From the NCBI GenBank assembly GCA_013407085.1, contig JACCGJ010024105.1, forward strand, positions 1 through 64,000: a DNA stretch of 64,000 bases. The letters are read 5' to 3'. The translations under genes and the position numbers were made by a program. Position 1 is the stretch's first letter. Each line of letters starts with the position of its first letter. This stretch comes from Atriophallophorus winterbourni. Taxonomy: Eukaryota; Platyhelminthes; Trematoda; Plagiorchiida; Microphallidae. The notes under the pieces were generated by a model that worked only from the letters and a program-made list of their open reading frames with translations, had not been told where the DNA came from and did not search any database. This document shows, in pieces, positions 53,838 to 64,000 of this stretch.

Positions 53838-56605
53838 ATCAGCGAGCAGTATCTCGTCAATAAATGCGATAGACCTGGCGATAGAAGTGGCGGTAGCGTT
53901 GCACTCACCTAGAGTATGGCTTGCACAATACGGGAACAGGTATATCTCTAACAGGTGAAATCGTTCAAGTTGTTACGAGTATCCTGACTTACTACAAGTC
54001 ATCCCTCGCAATTGCTTGTGTCTACGTCACACCAAGTGCAGTCCCGCAGGAGATGACACAGCTGATTGAAACGCCTGACAGGTTGTTTTAACCAGCTTCC
54101 AGCGTAATCATCTTAGGTGATTTCAACCTTCCAGAAATAAATTGGGCCGTCCTGTAGGTTTAGTCACCAAGCAATTCGAAAGGTTTCTCGAATAAGTCCA
54201 CGATCATGTGTTGCATCAGCATGTGATTGATCCTACGAGGTTTCGACATGGATGCACTCCATCCACTGTGGACCTAGTATTGTCGTCCCAGCTAGAAGCC
54301 GTTGAACTTTTAAAATACCTACCATCGCTTGGCAGAAGCGATCCTCTTATGATTAGCTTCAAAGCAGTATCGCGTTTTCACAAACCTATTGCTCTCCCTA
54401 GACGCAATGTTAGGCTTGTAGAATAAGATTTTCTCCTAAAAACTTCACAATCTTCCTTTCAGTTCTCTAACGATTCCAATGTAAGTGACAACTGGGATGG
54501 AATTTGTAAGTATCTAAAAGAGTTGCAAGACGAGCACGCTCCGCTGCAATCAGTGAAAAAGCATCATACGTCGTTCTGGTGGACTCCTCGAGTTCGTCGG
54601 TCTACCCGTAAACGAAATCGTTTATTGCGCCAATATAAGCAATCTCATACTTCTGGTTCTTCGGTCCGATACAAAACCGTTCGGAACGCGTGTGTTAATA
54701 TACAGTGTATGGTCAAAAAGGAGTTCGAGTTATCCTTAGTTAGGGATGCTAAATCCAATCCCTAAAGATTTTATAGCTACCCTCAATCGAAAGGCAAAAC
54801 CAGGGAAAGCATTGGAGATTTGAATATCGAGGACGGAATAGTAGCCGATACCGACTTGTCCGAAGACATGCATTCTCCAGGTTCTTCAGTGGCGTTCAGA
54901 GACGTGATAATTCTTTAAATGCTCCGTCTATGTCGTTTAATCTACTACCCAGTGCTCCTGCACTAGATGAGTTGCCCTTTATTGAATCCGAGGTATATAA
55001 AGCACTTATCCATGTTCGCGTCAACAAAGCTGAGGCACCAGATTGTATCCACTCGATTGTGCTAAAGAATCTCGCCCCAGTGCTTACAACACCTTTATGC
55101 AAGCTCTTCAATTCATGCTTGAACCTGGGTATAATTCCTAGTGAGTATAATGAAGCCATAATCGTACCAATACACAAGGGTGGTTGCAGGTCAACTCTTG
55201 GTCACTATAAACCTATCAACCTGACTAGAATCCTCTCGAAAGTATTTGAAAAACTACTGTGTGACAAAATCTGTCGGCATCTCTGTCGGTATTCTCTACT
55301 GAGTGTAACTCAGCATGGATTTGTTAAAGGTAGATCCTGCCTGACTAACCTTCTTAGTTTTCTTGATACTGCCACTAAAATAATGTATGAACGGAAGTCT
55401 ATCGTAGCCCTCTTCATAGACTTCAGCAATGCTTTTGATTCCATAAATCACCACCTTCTAGAGACTGAGCTAGCAGCAAATGGCATACAAGTAGTCTACT
55501 TGCTTGGATAAAGGCCTTCCTTACATGTAAAACATTCAGAGTTTGGGTAGGATCCACGTTTTGGAATCAAACCGACGTGATCAGAGGGGTACCCCAGGGT
55601 CGGTCATCGGTCCTTTCTATTCCTGATTTACATCGATGACTTGTCGATTGCATTGAAGTGCTTGTGCTTTATTTTCGCGGATGATGTGAAATTCATCAAA
55701 TCAACGAATGAAGATACCCTGACGCACGACCTTGAACGGGTCATAAACTGGTTATACCACTGGGACCTCCCACTGAACCTTAATAAGAGCCAACTTTTGT
55801 CAGCACTGGTTGATAAGATTTCAGTCTAGGTACCCTTAATTCATTGTTCGACTCAAAAGTGTACAGCGTCTCGCAATTCGCATGATTGAAGGTCAGCGAG
55901 TTAAACCGTACACTGCACGCCTGAAGTCCCTTGATCTTTTCTTACTTACGCGCAGTCGTTTGAGAAGTGACTTAATTGGAACCTTCATGATCTTGAAGGT
56001 GTTAAGTAGCGTTATAATGAACGACTTCTCTGCCTTAAGACCTAAGCTGGACACCCGCGGACATTCACTCAAACTTGCTAAGGAGCGATGTAGAATAAAC
56101 ACCCGGAAAAACGTTTTCAGCCTCAGGGTGGTAAACTTCACGAACCGGCTTCCAGAAAATCTTATATCATTCAGTTCTGCCGCGAATTATGAGAACGGTT
56201 CAGAGCGCATCTGGAGCAAGCTTTTTCCTTAATTCTCTCCCTAATTTCTATGCAAGGTTAGGTAGTTCAACATTTTTAGCGTTTTCTGGTAAATAGAGTG
56301 AATGCTAGAGTTCTGTTTTTTATTTAAATACACAACTCATCTTTAGCTGACCTCTCACCCTACTGGTGAACATACATTTGTTTTTGTTTTTCGAGCATCA
56401 TTCATAAAGAGGTGCTTCCTAAATACAACCCTGATAATATCTTGGCGTCGCGATCGTCGAAAATATCCAAAGCACAATAAGGAAAAACGCTTTGGCAGTG
56501 GTATTTGCTTTTCTGCAGCTTTCCGCCGAAAGAAATTCTGAATTCTCGATTGGATTGTAAGCCGCTTATTTTCCTGTGCAACTGAACTGAACTGAACCTA
56601 ATGTG
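53838..56605 (+). mobile_element. LINE-B-family copy 2, 5'-truncated
   Basis: Plus strand, starting inside the endonuclease (gagcagtatctcgtcaataa, the counterpart of about 39960 on the minus strand). GDFNLPEINWAVL at about 54117; endonuclease end 54208-54426; linker 54523-54765 (WWTPRVRRSTRKRNRLLR); RT from 54930; catalytic FADD at about 55674; RT tail 55882-56232; 3' UTR with hairpin (56347-56375) and a terminal gaact repeat (56580-56598). There is a deletion near 55830-55870 between SALVDKIS and the RT tail. Confidence 0.85.
54930..55829 (+). pseudogene. LINE-B copy 2 reverse transcriptase
   Basis: CR1-group RT: NKAEAPDCIHSIVLKNLAPV, EYNEAIIVPIHKGGC, QHGFVKGRSCLTNLL, ALFIDFSNAFDSINHHLLE (54930-55511). 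Then a break, RGVPQG-like sequence, IDDLSIALKCLCFIFADDVK and DLPLNLNKSQLLSALVDKIS (to 55829). The frameshift near 55500 and the deletion after 55829 inactivate it. Confidence 0.85.
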
Positions 56606-57279
56606 CATTTAAAAATAACTTTTAATAACTTTTGTAAGTAATTCATATATCATTGCTGTGTGGTAAATTTGGCAAAAAATTGATACAGTGTTTAGAACCA
56701 CATTTATGTCTTGATGGAATTACAAAATGTTTCTTTTCTGAAAAGGGATAATTATGTTCTATTGAAGTGTTAAATAAGTTCAGAAGGAGAAGTTTAAAAT
56801 TATCAACACCCATTAGGTAAATGAGCGTGTTTATATCTATTATGTCCGGCTTGGGTCTTATCGTAGTTTATGCAAATATTTTGCAGCGTACAAGTGCGCT
56901 GAATTGGCTTATTGTTGTCTCCGTTGGTAGAAAAATTAATTGTAGTATTGAAATGGAGGAAGTAATATCTCGCAGATTGGTTTGGGTTATGTAATTTTTA
57001 TTCCTGCAGAAATGGCAGTCAGTACTTGAGTAACAAAATATACATTGCTGGTTGTGTTAATTAATAGTCATTTAATCTGCTTAGTCGTTTCGTCTCAACA
57101 TTTAGTTCCTATTTTTCGAACTAGATCTGAGATATATATTTGTAGAATCATTTAAGAGAAAAAACTGGGACCAGTCTTCAAATCTGATAAGCGGTAAAAT
57201 TCGGTTTCAGTTTATGTAACGTCAAAATGGATTGAAATAGTTTGCAGTTTTTTAAGAAAATGGTAGATAAAGTGTTAAT
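56606..57279. other. Unclassified AT-rich spacer
   Basis: No feature recognised. Confidence 0.45.
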
Positions 57280-57520
57280 ATTTAATGTTCTTCATCAAAG
57301 GAAGAAGGTTATACTCGCAATTTATTCAGAGGTATCTTTGAAGTTTAAATTGAGTGGAGAATGTTGATTTTTCTATTCTGTTTTTCAAAAAAAACATCTG
57401 TGACCTCTTCAGGTAGGCGTTCTCCTGGAACGTGTATGATGGCTTACGTTTAGTGTGTTCGTACCAGTTCCAATCAGGCAGATTAAAGTCACCGGCTATA
57501 AGTTCATGATGCTTGAGGTG
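57280..57520 (-). pseudogene. LINE endonuclease remnant (GDFNLPDWNW)
   Basis: Minus strand reads HHELIAGDFNLPDWNWYEH (near 57510-57455), a well-kept APE-type catalytic motif, then decays. Confidence 0.65.
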
Positions 57521-57712
57521 TAAGTATACTTGGAATGCATATATATTTCAATTGTAATAGTATATACATTAGAAATCATAAATTAACTTTCGTCAACCAC
57601 ATTGACAGGATTACATCTGCAACCTCACAAGAAACGAAGATTAAATTGATTTTTTTAGTAAATCCGATATATGATTTATGGGATCTTTCATAATAAAATA
57701 GAAAACATTTTG

Positions 57713-57860
57713 CAGTATCAGTATGACAGGGCGATAGTCGACCAAGTCGAAACGAGTAACAAGATCCTATCAGGTTTGTGCTTGATAACACCCGCCAATA
57801 CCAGGATTGATTAGTAGTTAGCACAGGCGTGTGTACCTGTGAATAGATGATGGGAGAAAT
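57713..57860 (-). repeat. LINE-E-family 3' terminus fragment
   Basis: cagtatcagtatgacagggc, gatagtcgaccaagtcgaaa, aacacccgccaataccagga: reverse complement of 63190-63325, including the start of the TGATAC tail. Confidence 0.8.
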
Positions 57861-57999
57861 CTCAACCCAAAAAATGTAGAGAGTTAATGCATGCTGCATG
57901 TCTAATCGAATGTAACGATTATAGACAGCAGTTAACTTTTAAATCATCGAAAAATTTGGAAAATAATCGCATTTTGGTTTTGGGATTCTTACAATAATT

Positions 58000-58680
58000 T
58001 TTGACATTAAATAGGGTGGAATATGATCCTATGGGTATAACTCCAGAAAACGCATCTGCCACCGTTCTTACCACGTTTGTACGCATTTATTGAAGCTGCT
58101 GAGTCTATCTGTGGGGACTAAGTTCCACGCGTTCACTACAGGGATGCTAAAAAGTTCGTTCTGGATTCCACCCTGGTGTACTGTTTATTCAAATTGAGAT
58201 TGTATCCTAGTTTATCAACCAGAGGATAGAACCGGAAAAAGTTATCGAATTACAGACATCTTAATCCATTTACAACGTCGAAGGTGTTGTTCAAACGGTG
58301 GTCGCTGAGTTTGTGTAGTTGTTGTTTGACGTTTCGTCATCAAGCTAGATGAGTTCAAAAGACGTACAGCTGATGATGTCCTCCAGCTCGATAACGAAAC
58401 GTCCAACAACAAGCTCGGTGAACACCATCTGAACAGCATTCTCATCCTGAGCTACGCATATTCTCCTCTATTGCTGAACAACTTTAAAGATTTGTATGAG
58501 ATCAGACGTTTGCTGAATCCTCCTAAGCGACAAATGTCCTGATGTTAGGAGACGATTTTCATAGTTGGTGCATACAAACCCCTCAATCATGCGAGTGACC
58601 AACTTCTGTACATTTCTTGCTGCACTTTATCCATCTGATAATTCGTCCTTCAAGTTTGAATACATTATTCTAGATGGTGT
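58000..58680 (-). pseudogene. CR1-group RT C-terminal remnant, interrupted
   Basis: Minus strand: near 58640-58470 the VTRMIEGF..., NYENRL, IFKVV-type tail in shifting frames; near 58240-58020 the PLVDKLGYNLNLNKQYTRVE-like tail and WN stretch. The two parts are separated by the inverted-repeat element at 58262-58445. Confidence 0.6.
58262..58445. repeat. Imperfect inverted repeat (foldback/MITE-like)
   Basis: The left arm (gttcaaacggtgg, ttgttgtttgacgtttcgtc, near 58289-58350) and the right arm (gataacgaaacgtccaacaa, caccatctgaac, near 58391-58436) are reverse complements with mismatches; the centre gtacagctgatgatgtc is near 58366. No ORF. It splits a LINE RT tail. Confidence 0.75.
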
Positions 58681-58989
58681 AATCCACTACCCGATTTGTT
58701 ACACACTCTAAATGAAGAAAGGTTCAAAAGATATACAAATTGACTTCTCACTAATTATAATGTGCCCGTAATAAGCATGATATTTTTTATATTTTGCGCG
58801 CCTACGTATTATCTAATGCAGTATTCAAAACACTGGCAAGCAATATCATATATGATAATAATAATGGTGCTAATATCTGTGGCAAATAAAGTGCCATATC
58901 TAACAAAATCAACACTCAAAAATCAAGTACCCTTGCTCGTCAGTTACTTACAGTCTTGTGCAAACTAACCAAATTAAACTTTATCTCAA
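58681..58989. other. Unclassified spacer
   Basis: One hydrophobic open stretch (58762-58968) without family signature; probably chance. Confidence 0.4.
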
Positions 58990-59384
58990 TTACTAGAAAA
59001 AGCTCCCAGAATGTATAGTAAACCTTCCAAATGTGTTGAGCTTTAAAAAGGAATTAGACGCTAAATGGCCTACCATATTTCCGCACATTGTCTAATAAAA
59101 CGTAAAAAAACGTATTGTTACATTTTTTATCTCATATCTGTCGAGGCCTGAGCAACCTGACAGCATCTTAGCCCTCATGCAGTTTATGACTGTGCTTCAA
59201 TTTGCCTCTACTAGGCTAGTGATTTCATAAATCATACCTTCTTCACGCATAATGTTGCATTGTTTGTTGAATAGATTACCTCTCACCGTGTTGGTGAAGA
59301 GAACCCCTACCTTACTTTCCAGATATCCGGAAACAAGAAGGTGGGAAACGTACGAACTGTATACTCAATATCAAAGTGCCGGGT
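58990..59384 (+). mobile_element. LINE-D copy 3, 3' end, left part
   Basis: Last RT codons (NLPNVLSFKKELDAKWPTIF, then HIV and stop at about 59095), 95-bp 3'-UTR module (59135-59230), hairpin (59279-59306), then atcaaagtgccgggt at 59369-59384, where the gypsy-like mini-element starts. The 3' UTR continues at 63440. Confidence 0.8.
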
Positions 59385-59574
59385 TGTGATGATTGTTTGA
59401 ATAACAATCAATAATGTTCAATCAATGATAATCAATAATGTTGTTATTCAAATTCTCGTTGTTAGACTTACATAAATTAATACTTACCGTGTAATTCCAG
59501 TGAGCGTGGTTTATTCTCACTTCAATTCTTGAGTTGGTTATTTCATTCAATTCAATACAATACAATTCATTACA
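59385..59574 (+). repeat. 5' LTR of integrase-only gypsy element
   Basis: 190 bp TG...CA with internal near-palindromic attgttattc-like stretches. It matches the split 3' LTR piece by piece. Confidence 0.85.
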
Positions 59575-59599
59575 ATTAGCATCGCGAGCAGTTAAACGA

Positions 59600-60606
59600 G
59601 GTTGGTCAGCCACAACCAAGAAAAAATATCCAGCTTACTATCAACGTCGTGACGAATTATGTCTAACACCAGAAGGTCTGTTGTGTGTAAATGATCGTAT
59701 TGTTATTCCTCCCTCACTTCGCAAACAAATACTTGATAATTTGCATCAGGACACTTGGGCATTGAAAAATGAAATTGTTGACCAGACAATTATGCTGGTG
59801 GCCTGAGATTGATACTGATATCCGTAGAACTGCTTCTTTATGCCATTCCTGTAAACACAAATTATTCCATCAGAAATTAAAATGGACTCCATGACCATTA
59901 GCTTGTGAATCCTGGCAACGTATTCATATGGATTACCCCGGACCATTTCTAAAGAAATACTATGCTCTGCTGATTATCGATTCGTAATCAAAATGGCCAG
60001 AAGTATTCCTTACACTAAACTACGAAATGTTTTCAGCCGTGAAGGTGCGACGATAGCTGTTGTGAGTGATAATGGAAGCCATCTCTCTGCTTTATGTGTT
60101 GCTCAGTGGCTACATTCACTTTGTTTACTGCACCCAGACATCCACAGTCGAATGGATTAGCCGAAAACTTTGTAGGTAAGCTAAAACGTGCCATTTTCTC
60201 TTGTACTCCAACAACATTTAATGAACTTGATCGTTGTATTGAGAATATCGTGCTTCAATATCGTAATAGTAAACATTCAACTAATGGAAATATACCATAT
60301 ATGTTATCGAAATCTCGATCCTTGAGATCAAATCTGCTCTAACTTGGATCGGCTGAAGTATTATACTATCGTGGAAATGATTACCGTCCAAGTATCGTTA
60401 TTGTACTAAACAAGTTCGGAAGAACTATGGTAAAAATACTTGGTCTGGAAGACGGAAGTTTGCACAAACGTCATGCAGATCAAATCATCTACCAAGATTC
60501 AAGTCAGTTGCATTCTAATACTGGTTGCGTTAGCAATCATAACACAACACCTCTAGGTTCTTCAGAGAATACTGAATCAAGTGAACCTGTCAGACGATCG
60601 GAATGA
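59600..60606 (+). pseudogene. Gypsy-type integrase remnant
   Basis: Zinc-finger region: YYQRRDELCLTPEGLLCVND, SLRKQILDNLHQ, then frameshifted around 59750; CHSCK near 59840. Core: HMDYPGPFLKKYYALLIID near 59930 (first Asp, followed by a TAA), SDNGSH near 60067 (second Asp) and a broken third segment near 60150 (LVGKLKRAIFS, with N-x-x-E altered by a frame change). The C-terminal part ENIVLQYRNSKHSTNGNIPY (60100-60340) belongs to the Mag-like/K02A2.6-type integrase group. Several stops and shifts. Confidence 0.8.
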
Positions 60607-60666
60607 CCGAGGAACAAACCTATTTAAGATTACAAAAATCAGAGGTCAAATGGGAACTGCGGTCAA

Positions 60667-60755
60667 TGTGATGATTGTTTGAATAACAATCAATAATTTT
60701 CAATCCATAATAATCGATAATGCTGTTATTCAAATTCTCGTTGTTAGACTTACAT
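60667..60755 (+). repeat. 3' LTR of integrase-only gypsy element, left part
   Basis: Matches 59385-59473 and stops at gacttacat, where LINE-E begins. The remainder is at 63335-63434. Confidence 0.85.
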
Positions 60756-63334
60756 TACCCGAGAGGGTCAGTCTCCGTCTATTCTTGACCTAGTTATTTC
60801 AACTTCTGAAAGCGGTATACAAAATTTGGTCTTACTGCCATCACTAGGAAAGAGCGACCACGTAGTGTCAGTCTGCGAGTTACTTCTGTCATTTGGTAAA
60901 CCCCCACTTAAGATGTCTCGAAGCTTCCACAGGATCGACCCTGCTTCCCTATTACAGGCAGCCGCGCTACTCCCATGGCAAAACATTGAGCATGTGGATG
61001 GGATGTGGGCACGGATCAAGAAAAACATCCTTCAACTTCAGGATCGATTCGCTCCTCTCTTACCCGTTCGAAAAAAATGAAAAACCTCAATGGTGGTCAG
61101 CCTCAGTTTCCCGTAGCATACGTCACTGCGACGTAAAATGGAGGCGTTATAAGCTTACTCCCTCATGTGGGACCTGGGCCCGTTACAAAAAAGCGCGAAA
61201 CATAGCTGTTCCCTAGATACGTGCAGCAAAGATTTCTTTCGAAATGAGACTCGCTCAAGAGGCCCATACTCATCCGAAACGTTACTACAGCTACGTTCAA
61301 TCTAAAGGGTCAACACGAAAAGGTGTAGGTACCTTGAGAAGGGACGATGGCTCAGCCGTCATTGCAAGCACTGAAAAGGCTCAATTGTTTTCCTCGCATT
61401 TTCAAGGAGTACAACGCCGAGATTATAACTCGAACGTCTCTGCGCCATCACTTCAATGTGTACTCGCTAATCGCCCCCTTTGCACTGACCTTACATTCGA
61501 GATACACAATGTCGAGAATATATTGGCCAGCCTAGCTTACAACAAGTCGGCAGGGCCCGATAGCATCCATCCACGAATGATCAGACTGCTAGCGCCTATA
61601 TTAGCTGTGCCGATCACAGAACTTTTCACATCATCCCTCAGTCAGGGTACCCTTCTTTGACTGGAGAACAGCCGTTGTAGTGCCTATCCATAAGGGAGGA
61701 GCTTCCTCGGCGGTCAAAAATTACCGCCCGGTTAGCCTCACTAGTGTACTATGTAAGGTTATGGAAAGATTGATCCGCGATAAAATATGTGGATATCTAA
61801 CCAAACACTCTCTTTTGAATGGCGCACAACACGGCTTCCTAAAAGGTAGGTCATGTCTGACAAATTTGTTGAGCTTTCTAAATGAGGTTACTAAGAGAAT
61901 GGATGATGGTATTGCTGTAGAAGTCTTCTATCTCGACTTTAGTAAGGCTTTTGATTCAGTCAACCATAAGCTCTTGCTACTCAAACTCTCAGCCATAGGA
62001 GTATCAGGGAACCTTCTGAGCTGGATTCGAGCATTCCTTAGCGACCGTTCCTTTACTGTCAGGGTAGATGATACTTACTCCGCAAGTGCGCATGTAACGA
62101 GTGGGGTTCCCCAGGGCTCAGTCTTGGGGCCGTTGCTGTTCCTCATCTTCATTGATGATCTAGCCAACCAACTGCGCTCACCCTGTTATATGTTTGCTGA
62201 CGACGGTAAAATTGTCGGTAGGTCGGATAACTCCGATCTGATAAGTGATGTGGAAGCTGTAACAGCATGGGCGGGTAAGTGGGACCTTCCCCTTAACCTA
62301 GATAAGAGTCACTTGCTCTCTACACTGGCAGGCAACATGATTGTGTCTACGCCCTCAGCTCACACGGAGTTCCGTAGGGTAAAGTCTACTAAGGACCTAG
62401 GAATCGTAGTCTCCGCAAACTTTAAGTGGGCTGACCAATGTGCTGCTGCAGCTCAAAGGGCCAGGAGGGAACTCTTTCGACTACGTTCAGCCCTCACTTG
62501 CAGAAAAGCTGAGGTGCTATTGCCCCTCTACAAGGCAATAGTGAGGCCACATCTAGAATACTGTATCCAGGCTTGGAAGCCGTATTACCAGAAGGATATA
62601 GTGCAGCTAGAAAAGGTACAGAAGCTGACCACTCGCATGATCGAGGGGTTAGCTTACACCAATTATGAAAATCGTCTAATAACACTAGGACTTTTCTCAC
62701 TTAGGAGGAGGCAACTTAGGGGGGATCTTATAGAGACCTTTAAGGTTGTCGAAGGATTAAGTTGTCTCGAATTCGATGACTTTCTTTCGGTTCTCTCCTT
62801 TGGTTGGTACACGAGGGCACAGTCTCAAGCTATGTAAACAGCACACCAGGCTCGAATCCAGAACGCACTTCTTTAGCATCCGTATAGTGAACGCGTGGAA
62901 CTCACTTCCCGCAGAACTAATCTTGGCAACTTCAGTAATTGCGTTCAAACATGGGCTGGACGAACGGTGGCAGGTGCTCTTCCCGGATCATTACCCTTGA
63001 GACTAAATCCCTTATTTTTATGATAAAAAACACAAAAATATTCGAAAAACATTTTGAATCACAAAAAAGAGTTTCTTTTTCATTTTATCGCATTTGTGTG
63101 AATAAACTGCTATCCAACGCCTTTTCATTCGATTGGACATGCAACATGCATAACTCTCTCACCTTTCGGTGATGAGACACCTCTCATATCCCATTCACAG
63201 TTACACACGCATGTGTTAGTTACGAATCAATCCTGGTAGTGGTGGGTGTTTTCAATACACCTCCGAAAGAATCTGGGCACTCGTTTCGACTTGGTCGACT
63301 ATCGCCCTGTGATACTGATACTGATACTGATACT
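60756..63334 (+). mobile_element. LINE-E, 5'-truncated CR1-group LINE with (TGATAC)n tail
   Basis: Starts inside the endonuclease end (QSPSILDLVIST, SLGKSDHVVSV), followed by RT (61244-63000), a 3' UTR and a terminal run of TGATAC units (63308-63333). It is inserted in the 3' LTR of the gypsy-like element; LTR sequence resumes at 63335. No target duplication is obvious. Confidence 0.88.
61244..63000 (+). pseudogene. LINE-E reverse transcriptase
   Basis: CR1-group RT in three open pieces. 61244-61660: NKSAGPDSIHPRMIRLLAPI. 61680-62837: PIHKGGASSAVKNYRPVSL, AQHGFLKGRSCLTNLLSFL, FYLDFSKAFDSVNHKLLLLK, TSGVPQGSVLGPLLFLIFID, catalytic FADD with DGKIV following, RPHLEYCIQAWKPYY, LFSLRRRQLRGDLIETFKVV. 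62776-63000: TRGHSLKLCKQHTRLESRT, WNSLPAELI, FKHGLDERWQVLFPDHYP. Only two frameshifts (about 61655 and 62800) separate it from an open RT, so it is the freshest LINE RT in the window. Confidence 0.9.
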
Positions 63335-63434
63335 AATTAATGCATACCGTGTAATTCGTGTGAGCGTCGATTATTCTCACTTCAATTTTCAGGTTGGTTA
63401 TTTCATTTAATTCAATTCAATACAATTCATTACA
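63335..63434 (+). repeat. 3' LTR of integrase-only gypsy element, right part
   Basis: aattaatgcataccgtgtaa to attcattaca, the counterpart of 59475-59574; CGGGT target duplication follows. Confidence 0.85.
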
Positions 63435-63490
63435 CGGGTTTTCAACCGCATACTGTCGAAGAAAATCTGGGCACTTGATTGGCTTGTCGA
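63435..63490 (+). mobile_element. LINE-D copy 3, 3' UTR continuation
   Basis: tttcaaccgcatactgtcga and ctgggcacttgattggctt match the LINE-D 3' UTR at about 20390-20445 (minus), directly following the interrupted gtgccgggt. Confidence 0.75.
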
Positions 63491-64000
63491 GTTTGTACAA
63501 ATCTATTTTTACTTAACAATTTTTCTGGTAAAAAAACTATTGTACAGTTTTTGATATCTTCAGTTCAATTTGTTCTGACAATATCGGTTCGTTCAGACGA
63601 TCGATATTACTATTGATTTTTCGATTTCCCGTTAACGTTATTACTCACATTTCATCGATTTTTTGTTCGATAACTTAGTGAACACAATTCTTCTGCTGAA
63701 TACAATTTTGTACATAATCAACTTATCACTTAACACAATATACTTCTGTTGTGTGCGTTACCCGCGTTCTCGGTCGATCTGGGCTTTGGGAATTCCGTCT
63801 CGGGAACGTAACATCGCGAGTAGAAATATTGAAGTCATTACAAGAACAAGGAATATCCAAAGGAGGATTGCGGATTACATGTACGTGGATCGAAAGAACT
63901 GTTAGTGAGTCAGATTGCTCATTTTGGTATTGCGAGTTTTGTATACTAGCTTGACTGGTCCACTACAGGCTTTTAGCCACCGGATAATCTCTTGGCTTCG
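63491..64000. other. Unclassified right edge
   Basis: The open stretch 63663-63905 has no recognised motif. Nothing else seen. Confidence 0.45.

Larger units (their letters stand above)
59385..63434 (+). mobile_element. Gypsy-like mini-element with integrase only
   Basis: LTRs of 190 bp (59385-59574) and 60667-60755 plus 63335-63434 (the 3' LTR is split by LINE-E), flanked by CGGGT (59380-59384 and 63435-63439). LTR ends are tgtgatgatt and attcattaca. Only about 1.1 kb of internal sequence remains, coding for a decayed integrase; Gag, protease, RT and RNase H are absent. Confidence 0.85.

Noticed and set aside
58366..58410. CTGATGA ... GAAACGTCC as a complete hammerhead ribozyme
   Set aside because: Helix II between the two core strands is not convincing, and helix I pairs only at its first base; kept only as a possible relic of a ribozyme family.
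58762..58968. Hydrophobic 68-codon frame as a membrane protein
   Set aside because: AT-rich sequence gives Ile/Leu/Tyr-rich frames by chance; no start context, splice sites or family match.

Overview
The window is eukaryotic: exons are split by GT-AG introns, two of them only 34-35 nt long, AATAAA signals follow stop codons, and most of the sequence is layered retrotransposon debris. The element set (Penelope-like elements with hammerhead ribozymes, a CsRn1-type gypsy element, a BEL/Pao element, RTE and CR1-like LINEs, a pogo/Tigger DNA transposon) together with the tiny introns and splice acceptors placed next to start codons fits a flatworm, most likely a digenean trematode. The species cannot be fixed from the sequence alone.

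Host genes lie only in the first third, all on the minus strand. A cyclophilin-type prolyl isomerase (PPIL3) has four visible coding exons between 7442 and 12603. An intact, intronless mitochondrial poly(A) polymerase reading frame (MTPAP, 10905-12482) almost fills one PPIL3 intron in the same orientation. An intact isoprenylcysteine carboxyl methyltransferase (ICMT) lies at 17209-18123. PPIL3 exon 3 carries a 2-nt frame disruption. All three reading frames start just downstream of a splice-acceptor-like site, which fits spliced-leader trans-splicing; for PPIL3 the leader may even supply the start codon.

Mobile-element layout: 1-5900 is a scrambled cluster of Penelope-like pieces, direct and inverted, with three hammerhead motifs. 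13.6-16.7 kb holds two RTE pieces, one with a suspicious 279-bp tandem duplication. 19.3-21.2 kb holds two LINE-D ends in opposite orientation. 21.2-41.4 kb is a pile-up: one CR1-like LINE (LINE-B, minus strand) can be followed from 41391 to 21226 although it is cut by a near full-length LINE-A, by a LINE-C fragment, and by a 9.2-kb gypsy element that itself contains a 4.3-kb BEL/Pao element (target-site duplications GATG and ATCCC). 42.7-47.1 kb is an old LINE-A copy in plus orientation cut by a Tigger transposon with perfect 19-bp inverted repeats. 47-53.8 kb is AT-rich with scattered LINE traces and an LTR-like repeat that also occurs inside PPIL3. 53.8-56.6 kb is a second LINE-B copy. At 59.0-63.5 kb a LINE-D tail contains a gypsy-like mini-element that keeps only integrase (TSD CGGGT), and a LINE-E copy sits inside that element's 3' LTR.

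Names LINE-A to LINE-E and PLE-1 to PLE-4 are local labels. Apart from the three host genes, nearly every long reading frame belongs to a transposable element, and almost all are broken. No tRNA, rRNA or CRISPR array was recognised.
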